A stretch of DNA of 64,000 nucleotides from Loxodes magnus. Its lineage: Eukaryota > Ciliophora > Karyorelictea > Loxodida > Loxodidae. The first letter of the stretch is position 1; each line of letters begins with the position of its first letter. This document shows, piece after piece, positions 50,105 through 61,615 of this stretch. Made by a program: the position numbers and the translations under genes. The stretch covers positions 496,001 through 560,000 of the forward strand of contig CAMPDV010000153.1 of assembly GCA_946699065.1 (NCBI GenBank), written 5' to 3'. The notes under the pieces were generated by a model. It worked only from the letters and a program-made list of their open reading frames with translations, was not told where the DNA came from and did not search any database.

Positions 50105-50990
50105 TACAAATTAGTTTACTTAAATATATGCATCTATTTTAAACTCAACTATCATTGGATTTCATAACGATGATTTGAATATACTTTTAAAAGCATTTAG
50201 TTATACATAAATTAACTAAGTAGTCAAGCAAGCTAGTTTATATTTAAATAATTGAGACTTTAGCTTGTTTTAAAGAATATAACTTTAAAGTTTTATTTTT
50301 CTTTAAACTACAAAATTTAAAATTTAAGTAACTAAAAGAAGTTAAAGATGCAAAATGATAAAAATAGAATAATCTAAATTATAATGTTCATTAGCAGCAA
50401 AATTTAGATTATATTAATAAACAATTAACTTGCTTTAATTTAAAAAATTAATGTATCTTTCTTTAAAAATTAGATCAGATATTTAAGACGCTTCTTAAAG
50501 AGAAGGTATAATCCTTTTCTCAAAAGACTTTTTCTTTAGTAATCAAAATTAATGATAATTAAAATTATTTAAAGTAGCTATAATTAATTTTTATATTAGT
50601 TAGTCTATTAAACTCTAATCTATTTAAGTTTTTATCAAATTAGATTATGATTAAATAAAGAATAGGATAAGAGTAAAAATTATTAAATTAAAGAAGCATT
50701 AGAAGTAATTTTAATTTACTTTATAAAAAGGGATTTAGGATTAAAGGCAAAACGAGAGAGAAGGAAAATATATGATTTAATTTTAGCATTGGATTAACAG
50801 AATGTAAACTATTAATTATTATGCTATTAAGTTGTATGATAAATATTAAAAAAATAAATAGTCAATGATAAAAACAATTAGAATTAAAGATTATTTTTAA
50901 ATAAATAACTTAATTATTTAATATTTTATTTTATTTAATAACAAATAATTTTCATATTGCTTTATTAATATATTTTTTAAAATCGCCATA
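50105..50990. other. palindrome arm, no supported gene
   Basis: AT-rich mirror of about 28.27-29.16 kb. Nothing recognised beyond arm homology. Confidence 0.4.
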
Positions 50991-50994
50991 ATTG

Positions 50995-51480
50995 TTCGAA
51001 GGTGAACAACAAGGTCATCTTCATCAGAGGTTGGGGAAGTTAAGTACCCATAATCGACTTTATGTCTTCCTCTGCTTTGGTTTGGCCTCGAGACATAAGA
51101 TTCTTAGACCTTCGGCACTGACTTAGTTTTGATTTAATTCTGGAACGAAAAAGAAATAATATTGTGAGCTTCATCAGAGGTGGGGAATTTAAGTACCCAT
51201 AATTGATACATGTCGTCCTCTGCTTTGGTGATGCAATGAAACACAATTCTGCCATGTCCTTGGACCTCCAACAAGTAGAAAAGATTACGAGTATTCTTAA
51301 ATTATATCAGTATTGAACATTTTATCAGTACTGAATAATTATACCAGTATTGAACAAGGTCTACCAGTATCTTATAATTTTATCAGTAACAAACATTCTT
51401 GTCAGTATGAAACATTTTTAAAGAGAGCACACCAATGAGAGTGTTACGCGCTCTATAATCAAATTTATTTATTTATATAA
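50995..51480 (+). mobile_element. family H retroelement copy 4 (right arm)
   Basis: Mirror of 27790-28265. Order on the plus strand: two related CATCAGAGGT...CCTCTGCTTTGGT blocks, ATACTGRTA-type array (51296-51418), 3' stem-loop 51420-51461, (ATTT)n tail. Confidence 0.55.
51296..51418 (+). repeat. tandem ~20-bp repeats (right arm)
   Basis: Mirror of 27846-27985; units carry TATCAGTA, TACCAGTA or similar, the reverse complement of the ATACTGRTA core. Confidence 0.7.
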
Positions 51481-51763
51481 AATAATCCGATGAGTCAAAA
51501 TTAATTAAGACTCAATTTCTCTTTTTTCATAATTCGAAACAATCTTATTGTTAATAGACTTCTTTTTTCGATGAATAATTAAAAATAAAGTCAAAATTTA
51601 TTGATATGCTAATTAATTTATTTCAGTTTCTAGAGTATCTTAATTTTCTATCTTGTAGTTCCTGAAAATATTTACATCTGTGAATATATTATGATGATTG
51701 AAAGCTACTATAGCAATAAATTTAAGCAGAAATTTACTTCCTGCAAACTGATTCAAATATAAT

Positions 51764-52604
51764 AATAATAATAATAATATACTTAAAGTTAGTAGAGTTT
51801 TGCATTCTCTGGAATTGCAACCAGTTCCTGCGGACAGTTTTTTTAACGTGGGTGTGATCCACGACCTTTTTATTAAGTGGAAAGTTACCACTGTAACCGT
51901 TCAAGTGGTCTTGCAAAAAGCTTTTATTTGTAGATCCCTGTTGGAGTTATTCATAGTTTATTGAGTTGTCTCCATGTTCTTTTCTGCTCTTATTCGTTTA
52001 TTTTCTTTCATTATCAACAGTTTTTTAAAATATGTTGATTTGATTTGCAACATCAACAAAGTTTGTATTATTGTCTTTATTTCGTTCTTTTTTATGATAA
52101 TTTATTTTCTAAATTTTCTAATCTTTTAATGAAACTTGTAGCAATCATTTCTTTTTCTGGATTTATCTCTGTTTTTAATTCTATTGGTATTTTTTCTATT
52201 TCCATTTTCGTGTCATATTTAAAGTTTTATTGTGACTAAGTTCAGAGTTGTTCTTCCGTTATCAAATTGCTTTGAATGAGCTGTCTTCTGAGTATTAATA
52301 ATTCGTTGTTTTAATCCTCTATGCTATTCATTAATTCCCTTATTTTTTCTCCTTAGTTACAAGCTATTTCTTCATACTTTGAAATTAATTTTTACATTTG
52401 ATCTAGTTAAATTTAAAGTTTTTGATCAGATTCGTTCTTAGGTTATTTTATCTCTATAGATCCTACCATCACTTTACCTTCTGATGACGAACTTGACTCC
52501 TCTCGTTGCTATTGTTTTTTCTAAATTTCTTTTGCCGCTTTTCTCTTTAGGTTTTTAAGTTAATTCTTTGAGAGTCGAAGAGATTAATCCATTTTTTTTA
52601 ATTA
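51764..52604 (-). mobile_element. Gag-only retroelement (MDQS type), insertion 2
   Basis: Flanked by a perfect 15-bp target-site duplication TGATTCAAATATAAT (51749-51763 and 52605-52619). The left arm holds the uninterrupted site at 27501-27515. Same layout as insertion 1, with an (ATT)n tail at 51761-51779 on the plus strand. Confidence 0.88.
51789..52592 (-). CDS. Gag-like CCHC zinc-knuckle protein, 267 aa (copy 2)
   Basis: Same length as copy 1 with scattered substitutions (for example CNQGEKIRELMN for YNLGEKIRELMS). Knuckle C179, C182, H187, C192 conserved, TGA-encoded Trp within and after it (NCWQWKK). The open frame in two separate insertions suggests the protein is used by the element in cis or was so recently. 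Confidence 0.75.
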
Positions 52605-53799
52605 TGATTCAAATATAATTTTTATTGTTTAATATGATTATTAAATTTTATATATATTTAATTATCTCATTAGCATTTACAATTAATCACTTAAAGAAAA
52701 ACAAATAACTATAATTTATTAAAATGTAATGCTCCTATATATCTTTAAATAGAATTATTGCTTATAAGTTTATTATTTCATTCTATATCTCCTTTTTAAA
52801 AACTTTATTTAAAATACTATTAAATTTTAAATAATTAATTTTATAATTGATAAAATAGAAAAAATAATACTTTTTTCCACTCTAAATTGTATTTACTTTC
52901 AATAATAAATCTATCTATTTATTATAAAATTATATAATTTTTGCTTTCACTTCTTAAAAACTTTCTAATTAAAACATCAATTCTAAAATAAAAAATAACA
53001 TAAATTCAAGGTAATTACAATTAACCAATCTTTAAAAGTTAAAAATTTATTTAGAAACAAAATTTATCTTTTGATTTAAAACTTCTAAAATTTACAATTT
53101 ATTTTTAATCTTTTTCTATCATTCTAATTATAACAATAAAGAATTTTAAAGTTAATACCAATTATTTTCTACTAAATAATTACTTTTATATTTAAAAATT
53201 TTAATCAACTAAATTATTTAAAAAGTAATAAATTTATTTTTATTAATTTAGAAAGCTTAACTTTTCAACAAATTTAAAATTATTAATAAAAATATTTATT
53301 TTATTTTTTACTATATCAAAACATTTAAAACTTTAGTAGTTTTTTATTCTCCTTGCATTTAAATATTTTTTATTATTTTATTGAAAAGCATGTTAATGAT
53401 TTTTTATAATTGATGAATGAACAACTAAAGGGTAATTAATATTTTATTTTATTTATAATATTTTCAATTTAAATTTAAATATCTATAAACTTATTCGAAA
53501 CTCATTTAATAATAAATAAGTAATTAAATTTTAAACTATTCCCAATTTAAGCAAGTGAAGCATAATAAAGTAGTCTACGAAAAGAAAAATGTAATAGATT
53601 TCAAAAAAATAGAAGAAAAATTATTTTAAATTAGAAGTTTAATTCAGTATTAATTTCTTAATTATAGAGTTCTATTTAATAAAGGAATAAATAACATATT
53701 TATTATTTCTATAAAATGGTTTCTAAGAAATAACAGAACTTTGAACAAAACATTTAAACAGGAAAATTTTCTAAAAAATAAAAAAGCGAAATAATTACA

Positions 53800-54549
53800 A
53801 TGAATGAAAGTGAGAAATATGATTGATATGACGAACATTAACCACTTGGAAATCCAGAACTAAAAAAACTTCCGACACAAACTCAAATAGAAATATTATC
53901 TAAGTCATTAAAAGAGTTTATGTTTAAAAATAGATACCTCACTGATAAAGTAGAAAAATTAGAAAAACTAATAACGTCTTTACTTGAGAAACAATATTAA
54001 TAATCATAAGAAATAGAAAAAAAATTGGAACAAAGAATTCTTTAAATTTAATAATAAATTCAGGTAACGCCATTTTCGTTTTAACAGAATTAATCAGATC
54101 CTATGGAAATAGAAAATGAAGCCTCAAATTAAAATAAACAGTAAACGTTTATTTAAAATAAGTAGTAAATTTAAATTAAATAAGTGTTACAGGAATAATA
54201 GTTTAAAAGAAGAATAAAATGCTACGTGTGCAATAAATAACACCAATGAAAATACTGCTACTAACTAAGCGAAATTTAAAGAAAGAATAAATAAGATATT
54301 TTTAGAAAATAATTTAGGATATATCCAACATAAAGCGGAAAAATTTATAGAAAAAATTCTTTAATTCAAATCTTAATCCTTGGATAAATAATTAGGAACG
54401 CTAAGTGCAAGACCAAAACTATTCCGAATATTAAAGGATGGTGCACTAATGAAGTGCTACACCGCCTAACTAAGCCTAGTAGGAATTCAAGACAAACTAA
54501 TAAAGACAAGCTGATAGAATAGGTCAGATGGCTGACTACTAAGGTTTAA
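53800..54549 (+). CDS. Gag-like CCHC zinc-knuckle protein, 249 aa
   Basis: MNESEKYDWYDEHQPLGNPEL, coiled coil (YLTDKVEKLEKLITSLLEKQ), SDPMEIEN, knuckle C141-x2-C144-x3-H148-x4-C153 (CYVCNKQHQWKYC, its Trp a TGA), then SGKIYRKN at 179-186 and PNIKGWCTNEVLHRL. One continuous frame. The stop is taken as TAA 54547-54549 because no in-frame TGA follows for some distance. It lies only in the right arm, between the mirrored flank and the tRNA remnant. Another ORF1-only element. Confidence 0.65.
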
Positions 54550-54717
54550 CAAAGCTTTTTAACTTTTTAACTTTTTTTTTTAAAGATTAGAAAGAATAAT
54601 AGTTAATAAATTACAAATTTTTAAATCACAATGAAAGTTAACGTTAGGAAGGACATGCGCTTAAATTTTTCTATTTTAAATATAATTATTAATTTAATTT
54701 AGCTTGAGAGCATTAAG

Positions 54718-54736
54718 TCGAATCTCAGTAAGAGCA
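54718..54736 (+). pseudogene. remnant of tRNA-Gln(CUA)
   Basis: TCGAATCTCAGTAAGAGCA equals the T-loop to acceptor 3' end of the tRNA at 25705-25776. Flanks on both sides align with the left-arm flanks of that tRNA, so about 56 nt of the tRNA were lost from this arm. Confidence 0.8.
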
Positions 54737-54770
54737 TTTTAAAAAAGTAATTTACAATTTATAAAGTAGA

Positions 54771-56433
54771 AATATTATTTTAATATACAAATAATAAATT
54801 AAATAGAACAATATAAAAAAAGTAACACATTAATAAAATTATTTTTATTTTTAACTTTAATTTTTAAATTATATAATAAAAAAAATGTATAAATATTTTT
54901 AAAGCAGAAATAGATAATCTAAGCAAAAATATTTTTATTATTCTTTTTATTTAATAAAAATCAAAATTTATTTCTAATGAAAAAGTAAATTTTTCTAATT
55001 AAGGAATTTATTTATTAAATTCAACTTGGTTTTAAATCAAATGTGGCTTAATTAAGATCAATAAAATATTCTCTAAATTTAAATTTCTACATTATCCAAA
55101 TACATTCATTTAAAGTAATTATCAATCTTAATTTCTAAGATAATTTTTAGTTGATAATTTCTTTATTTTTTCATTAAAATAATTGAAATTTTTGTTTATA
55201 GGATATGCATTATTTTACATGATCATAAAAGTATTTAATAGGCTACATAATAAGATGACTTGCTTAATAAAATTATTTTATGAATATTCTAAATAAAGTA
55301 ATAGGATTTAAATAGCTAAGTAGATAAAACGCTATTAGTTTTAAGATATTTTATATTAAATATTTTGAATCTTGCTATGCTTTAAATAGAATATCAGATA
55401 AGTCAAGTATTATTTCTTTTTTATCATTTAATAAACTCAAAATGTATGCTTTTGCAAATATTTCCTATATTATGATAAAGTAAATAAATATAATTTATCT
55501 GTGCTGTTGACAGCAAAACTTATTTTTTTAAATTAAGCATTTTAGTTTAAATTTTCTATTCAAATAATAAAGAAAAAAGTTGTAAATAGTTATTTTTCTA
55601 CTTTTATAATAGCTCTTGTACGTACAGGTCTTTTAAATCTTTCTAAAATTAGTTATATTAATTATTTCTTTATTAAAGTTGGCAATTTTACTATAAAAAT
55701 TTATTTTATTATTGCTCGGTTCTTTTTTATTTTTATCTTAGTTGATTATTTTGATTGAATAGAGCAATATTTACAATTTTATGAAATATCTAATTATTAA
55801 ATATTTTTATTTAAATTTTCCTATTTAATTTAGATAAAATTCAGATTCTCTATATACTGATTTTTTGTTTATTTTATAAATAAATTTTTCTTTAATTTTT
55901 ATTTTGAGATCAATTAAAAATTTTCTAAGCAAAAGATTAAATAAAAATCAAATTTTTTTTAAATGTGTTAAATATATTTTAAGAAGCATTTTATTTAAAA
56001 ATATTAAAAACATTAAATCAAAAGGATTAAAAAAGGCCATAAATATAAGATAAAGAGTATTAAAATATTAAATTTAAGATTTATTAATTTAATAGTGGAG
56101 ATTTTAAATGTATTTTTATTCAAAAAAATGTATTTAAGCAATTTTTTTTGAGATTTTAATTTATAAAATTGTTTATAATATTAAATCAAAAAAATAGAAA
56201 TAATATATATTTCGTAACTAAGTTTTGTCTAATTTATTTAAAACCTTTTCTCTTATTTATGATTTATAAAAAATATTAAGATCAGAAATAAGAAACTAGA
56301 ATAAGAGAAAATATGAATAAAATACTAGACTCAATAAAGTTATTAGTAAGAAAGATAGATAATAAGAGCTTTTTAGACTTGTCTTTGAGCTAAATATGAT
56401 TTTTAACTTTAATATTAATATTATGGTAGTATA
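54771..56433. other. no supported gene
   Basis: Very AT-rich; outer edge of the palindrome and beyond. No domain, RNA or element end recognised. Confidence 0.3.
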
Positions 56434-56478
56434 TTGTTTATTCTAAATAAACTTTTTTATTCTATTATAATTATAAAA

Positions 56479-57370
56479 ATGGAAGGCTTCAAGAAGGGTT
56501 TTACGCCATCTCTAATTTCAGAAGAGAAAATCAGAAAATTCTCTTTCTTAGATCACATCTTAGCTTCAATCAGACCAAGTTTCTTAATTAATACTATTAG
56601 AAAGCAAAAAAACATTAAATAAGCAACTCGTCCATTCCTTTAAGACAGACAGAGAAAAACTAACAACTCTCGACGATTTAAACTGAAATACCTTCAAAAA
56701 AGAAAAAAATAACGGAGGAAAGAATCAGAATATGAAAATTTACTATGAACGGCGACTGGACCACCTGACTAAAGTACAAGTCCTTGGAATGAATAGAAAA
56801 CATAAAAATTGCTTTTCGACTAATTAGAAAATTATAGAACTGGAAAAGAAATGAGATATTTCAACATACATAGGATTTCATGCTACATATTTAAATACGC
56901 ATATATTCTGTTATAATTTCAAGGAAAAATATAATACCAAGATGGAAGAGCTATACTAAAATCTATTTGTAATGAAACAGAAAAGCGAAAAATACTTTGT
57001 GAAACAAAGAGGAGTGGGCCAAGACATGAAACAAGAGTGGAGAAAATAAAAATAATTTTACATCAAATGATCAATAAAACACCTAAATGTCCAACAAAGC
57101 AATTCCAATGGAAAAAGTAAAAGCAAAAATAAAATTTTCGAAGAAATGTTATATTTTTAATAGGACAAGGTATCTTTGAAAAAACTGCAGAAAAAATGAG
57201 ATAATTCTCAATAAATTTTGTAAAACCTTTATTACCTTATAACCAATATATGATGGAAAATATGGAGGAAGAAGCTCAATCTGGAGAAGTAGCGTAACCC
57301 TGAAATTAACTGGCTTAAAACTAGGGAATCGGGAGACCTGCTCGCTACTCAGGAGTGAGATAATTTTTTA
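56479..57370 (+). pseudogene. decayed Gag-like ORF1 (MEGF type)
   Basis: MEGFKKGFTPSLISEEKIRK start, as in the elements at 2439, 34616 and 43761. In another frame at about 57138 the knuckle has decayed to KKCYIFNRTRYLWKNC (second Cys to Phe, His to Arg). The 3' region has a G+C-richer hairpin (ACTC...GAGT within CTCGCTACTCAGGAGTGAG). Frameshifts and lost ligands mean it is not functional. Confidence 0.55.
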
Positions 57371-57559
57371 TCGAAATATTTTCCCCCCGAAAAACCTTTT
57401 AATTTAAATTGATTTTTATATAATTTTAATTTTTTAATTTTAATAAAACTTCAATTATAAATTTTTTAATTTAAAATTTTATTATTAAAATAATAATATT
57501 AATACTATTAATAATAGATTAGCATGATTACTCCTTTATTCGGACTTATAACGGTTTAA

Positions 57560-58090
57560 ATTAAGTCAAAATGTATTATTCTTTAAAAACTTTCTTACTG
57601 GCTCCAAATTGTTGATTTTTTCCTTCTTATTCTTCTCTTCATCCTTTTCTGATAATCTTTTTCTTGGTCGTTTAGGATTATGAGTCCTATAACTTCTTTT
57701 AACATTTTATTCCTTATTATATTATTTACTTCCAATAATGTTTCGTGTAATTACATTCTTCAGTAATATTTTCTTCTATAAATCTTATACTATTGTTTGC
57801 AGAATATTCGACTCAATTTTCTCTAAAGTTTTTTACCTCCCTCCTTTAAGTTTTATTAAACTATTAGCATTACCTTACCAAGTGTATTTTTCTATTTGCT
57901 TTAGTTGTAAATTTACCTCTTATTTTGTTTCCAATTTGCACTAACTCCCTTTTTAATTTGATTTTTTGTGTCTTCACTGCAGTTTATTATAAAATTCTAA
58001 TTTTTCTTTTAATTCCGTAATTTAATTTTTAATTTTCCGATTCTTCAAGAAAAACTTTTATGCCTCTTTTGACGTTTCATACTTAGCGAT
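57560..58090 (-). CDS. candidate coiled-coil, basic protein
   Basis: A minus-strand frame with strong coiled-coil and basic character: ITELKEKLEFYNKL, LETKQEVNLQLKQIEKY, ESNILQTIVQDLQKK, then NPKRPRKRLSEKDEEK like a nuclear localisation signal. No ATG was found in frame and no zinc knuckle; ends loosely near 57.56 kb. It could be another ORF1 relic. No family recognised. Confidence 0.35.
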
Positions 58091-58110
58091 GTTTATTTTT
58101 TCCTTTAAAA

Positions 58111-59285
58111 TATATTTAACCTAATTTTTAATTATATAATAACTTTTAACAAATTATTACTATATAATTAAGTTCTATTTTAACTAAACTTGTATTTTTA
58201 ATTAATTTTTAGATTAAACATTTAAATTATATTATATTTTTCTTTCAAAAATTTAGCATTAAATCTTTATCTTGACAACATCTAGAATTTTGGTTTTATT
58301 TATGCAAAATTTATAAAACTTAAATATCAAGCAAAGAATGAAAAATTATTAAGTTTTAGTATAAATTAATTTTGACATCTATATTTTGATTTGCATAGTA
58401 AGCTAAAAATTATAGTATTCTCATAACTAAATATATTGAACTTTGATTGAGATAAAACAAAATTTCAGTTTTATATAAAGATTCTAATTCTTGTAGTATT
58501 TTATCATTAATTGAAAAAGTAACTCCCAAAATTAATGAGCATTTTATGCTTTTATATTTATAAATCTAAATCTTAAATAAAAAGGCTTGTCATTTTTTTT
58601 AATTTTAATTTTGTTTAGCATTTCAATGATATGATTCCTATTAGATTTCTCACTTAAAATTATTATTTTATTTTATTAATATTTTTATTTTGTATTATTT
58701 CATTATAAAAATTAAATGTTTTACTATAATCTAAGCTTCAAAAGATAAAAAGTTATCCATTTATTTTATGATAATAAAGGATCGAATTTGTTTATTATAA
58801 AGATAAGTGCTCTTATCTTTATCAACTAATTTAATTTAGAATTAACATTTACTTAATAAATTGTTTTGAGCTATTCAAACAACTCAGAATTTTAGAGTAA
58901 AATTATTAAGAGAAAAAAGAATGTAGATAATCTATTTTACACTAATATTAGCAATAATTAATTATCCTATTAAGAACAGTTAAAAAATTAAAAATAGTTA
59001 AGCTTTGAATTAAATTATCAAGCAATTAACTAAATAGCTTACTTGTTATATTTTTATAATTTAATTTTTAATTTTATAAAAAAAGTTAATTTAAGTTACT
59101 CTTTTATTAATCTTTTAAAATTCTTTAATTAATGTTCAAGCTTTCTTATTAATATTTTAGATTAAATTAAGTTTATGTGCTTTTATTAGTAGCTTAATTT
59201 ATTAGAAATTATTTTTTATATAAAAATTACCTTTATAAAATAATAATAATAATAATAATAAAATATTTCAATTTAAAGTTAAGAT
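58111..59285. other. no supported gene
   Basis: AT-rich; contains an (AAT)n run at about 59239-59262 next to the tail of the following element. Nothing else recognised. Confidence 0.35.
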
Positions 59286-59322
59286 GAATGAATGAATGAA
59301 TGAATTATAGTGATTCTACCTA

Positions 59323-60037
59323 TCAATAAGGCTCATCACTGAAATTTAAAGTTGTGTTAAGTTTAATTCCATTTCCAAACTTTTGCTGGGTCTTCTTCTT
59401 AAAATATATATCTTCCATTTCTCTTTTAACCCTTTTAATACAATATATCTTGCTTCAGTCTAGTTCGATTCCAATCATATTCAAATTTCTTCTTTGCTAA
59501 TCAAATGCGATGTCCTTCAAGATTTCATTCCCTGTGTACTTCTTTTTTCTGTATATTAAGCCTTCTGGAATACAGTATAATTTGCTTATGGATCTCTATA
59601 GGTTAAAGCTTTCAAGTTTTTATTTTTATTATAATTTTTAGCATTATCTTAAAATATTACCATATTTCCTGCAATACCAGCATTACTTTCTATTCTTCAT
59701 TATCGGAATTTTTGCTGGCTGTAGATTTGGTTTTACATCCATAGGATCATTTTTTGTTGTATTTTTTAAAAATTAATCTATCAGTCAATTCCGCTAATTG
59801 ATTGAATTTTACTTCAATTTGTTCAATTCTCAAATCAACTGGTTAGAAATTTTCGTTTTTAGTATTTATTTATTAGACATTGGGTATGTAATTTTTCCTT
59901 CTAACTCTTATACGTTTCTTTAAAATTTTAAATTCTCCATTTTGCATAATTTTAAGTTCTTTGAGTATGTTGTACTAATCGTAACTTGATTGGGATGTAT
60001 CCTGTTTAGAAGAGAATTTTTACAAGAAATTATCCAT
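59323..60037 (-). pseudogene. Gag-like ORF1 with one frameshift
   Basis: MDNFLQKFSSKQDTSQSSYDQ start, coiled coil (LRIEQIEVKFNQLAELTDRL), then a one-base frame change near an A-run at about 59755, then NDPMDVKPN, the knuckle CWYCRKYGNILRQC (His replaced by Asn), and LYCIPEGLIYRKKK. The longest C-terminus of the family follows, to TGA 59323-59325. The tail on this strand is (TTCA)n (plus strand 59284-59305). Otherwise well kept, so it may be recent. Confidence 0.6.
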
Positions 60038-60251
60038 TTTTTTATAATATAATAATATTATAAGGATTTTTATTTAAATTTGTTGTATTTTAAATATAAA
60101 AGAAATTAGAAATTTTAATTAGCTTCATAAGAAAAATAAAATTAATTTATCCAGATGAATTGATATTTTATTTCTTAATTTATATCTTTTTATTTTAAGA
60201 AGAAAAACTAGACACTTATAATTTTAAAGTGTTGCATTTTTGTGGAATTAT

Positions 60252-60640
60252 ATAATAAATAAATAAATTTGATTATAGAGCGCGTAGCACCTCGTTGGTG
60301 CGCAGCTCTTTAATAAATGTTTCAATACATGTCTATTTCTTCAAGTAAGCCTTCAGGTAATAGAAATTCTTCTCTTATTAGTTCCATATCTTCATCATTT
60401 TCTTCTTCATTATCTCTTGTTCTTCTGTCTTTATCTATCTACGTTTTATTGATTCTTTGTTACAAGCGTCCATTTTTTTTTCTTACATACTTTGCTAATT
60501 TTCGTTTCTAATTCTTTTCTTCTTAATCAAGCTTTTATAAACTCATAAAAATTATCCTTTTCCTGCTCTATAGTCTTTTCCTATTTCTTTTTTTCATTCA
60601 ATTTTCTTTTCTAATAATAATAGTTAGGTAAAATATTAAT
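60252..60640 (-). mobile_element. family H retroelement copy 5
   Basis: The minus strand encodes ...RTRDNEEENDEDMELIREE then FLLPEGLLEEIDMY, ending at TGA 60322-60324. Directly after it comes the best-paired 3' stem-loop (60271-60312: AGAGC/GCTCT outer, GCACC/GGTGC inner) and an (ATTT)n tail (60252-60270). A peptide upstream (EKTIEQEKDNFYEFIKAW) is in a different frame. Only the 3' end of the element seems to be present. Confidence 0.6.
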
Positions 60641-61615
60641 TTTTTTGGTATGCAAAGTATTTAAATAAATGCTTATTATACTAAAATTTATTTGTGATAT
60701 ATCTTATAATAAATAGACTAAAATACTTAAATTATCTTTAGGTTTTATTTTCATCTTTATATTTTATTTACCAAAAAACTATTTTTTATTTTTTACTTTA
60801 ATCTAATTTAATAATCAATGAATGCATTATTACTAAATTTATTTATTTTGTTTACTCCAACTTCAAATATTTAATCCACTTTATATCTTAAAATATGTAA
60901 ATAATAGAGAAAATAGCTTCATAAAGTATCTAATGATGATCTAATAATTTTTACCTAATAGTATTTTATATTATAATATGAATTATTAATTTAAAATTTA
61001 GTAAATATTTATTTATTAGTATCAAAAATCCAGTTTCGAATAATTATTAGCTTTCTCCTTTCAGATAATCTAGGACAGCTATTTTTTATTTTTTTAATAT
61101 TGCTAAAAGAAAAATAATGGAATTGAATTCAAGTTGATTTTATAAAATCTAAAATTTTTAAAAATTTACGTTTAAACTTATTTTTTTTAATTTTATTAGT
61201 TTTTTAAATCTTAATGAAATAGCTAAACTTCTTTTAAAATTTAAGTTTTAGATTATAATTTAGTTTTTCATATTCTCTATGGTTTTAAAATATAATTAAT
61301 TTTTTTAATTAACAGATAAATAGGAGTAAATAAATATTTCTTTTAAATCTAACTCAAAATATAAAGAAATTTATATCTCATACAAATAAATTAAAAATGT
61401 ATTAATTTAATAATTATAAAACTATTTTAATTGGCTAATTTCTATAAATTTTATTTTAATTAAGAATAAAATTTTTTATTTAATCTGATATTATCTATTT
61501 TTCAAATTTTATCCTATTATCTTAATTTAATTGTATTTTTTATTTTTTAGCTATTTATAAATTCTGAATAAATATACAATAAACAATTAAAATAATAAAA
61601 ATAGAGAAAAATTTA
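60641..61615. other. no supported gene
   Basis: AT-rich with nothing recognised. Confidence 0.35.

Larger units (their letters stand above)
40440..54770 (-). repeat. right arm of 29-kb imperfect palindrome
   Basis: Reverse-complement partner of 25660-37922. Longer than the left arm because of the two ~840-bp Gag-element insertions (49251-50088, 51764-52604) and a third Gag gene at 53800-54549. The left arm in turn carries element S1 (25830-26353) and an intact tRNA that are missing or reduced here. Confidence 0.9.

Noticed and set aside
51757-51780. AAT repeats as a CRISPR-like or satellite array
   Set aside because: They are the (ATT)n tail of a retroelement bounded by a target-site duplication.
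25660-54770. Palindrome as an assembly or amplification artefact
   Set aside because: The arms carry different insertions with proper target-site duplications, a tRNA deletion in one arm and a divergence gradient. A fold-back artefact would be near-perfect throughout.
25660-54770. Tlr/Maverick-type large DNA transposon with long inverted repeats
   Set aside because: No integrase, packaging ATPase, capsid or polymerase B signature was recognised in the arms or cores.
60271-60312. Stem-loop as a tRNA gene
   Set aside because: Only a D-arm-like part is present; there is no anticodon arm, T-arm or acceptor stem around it.
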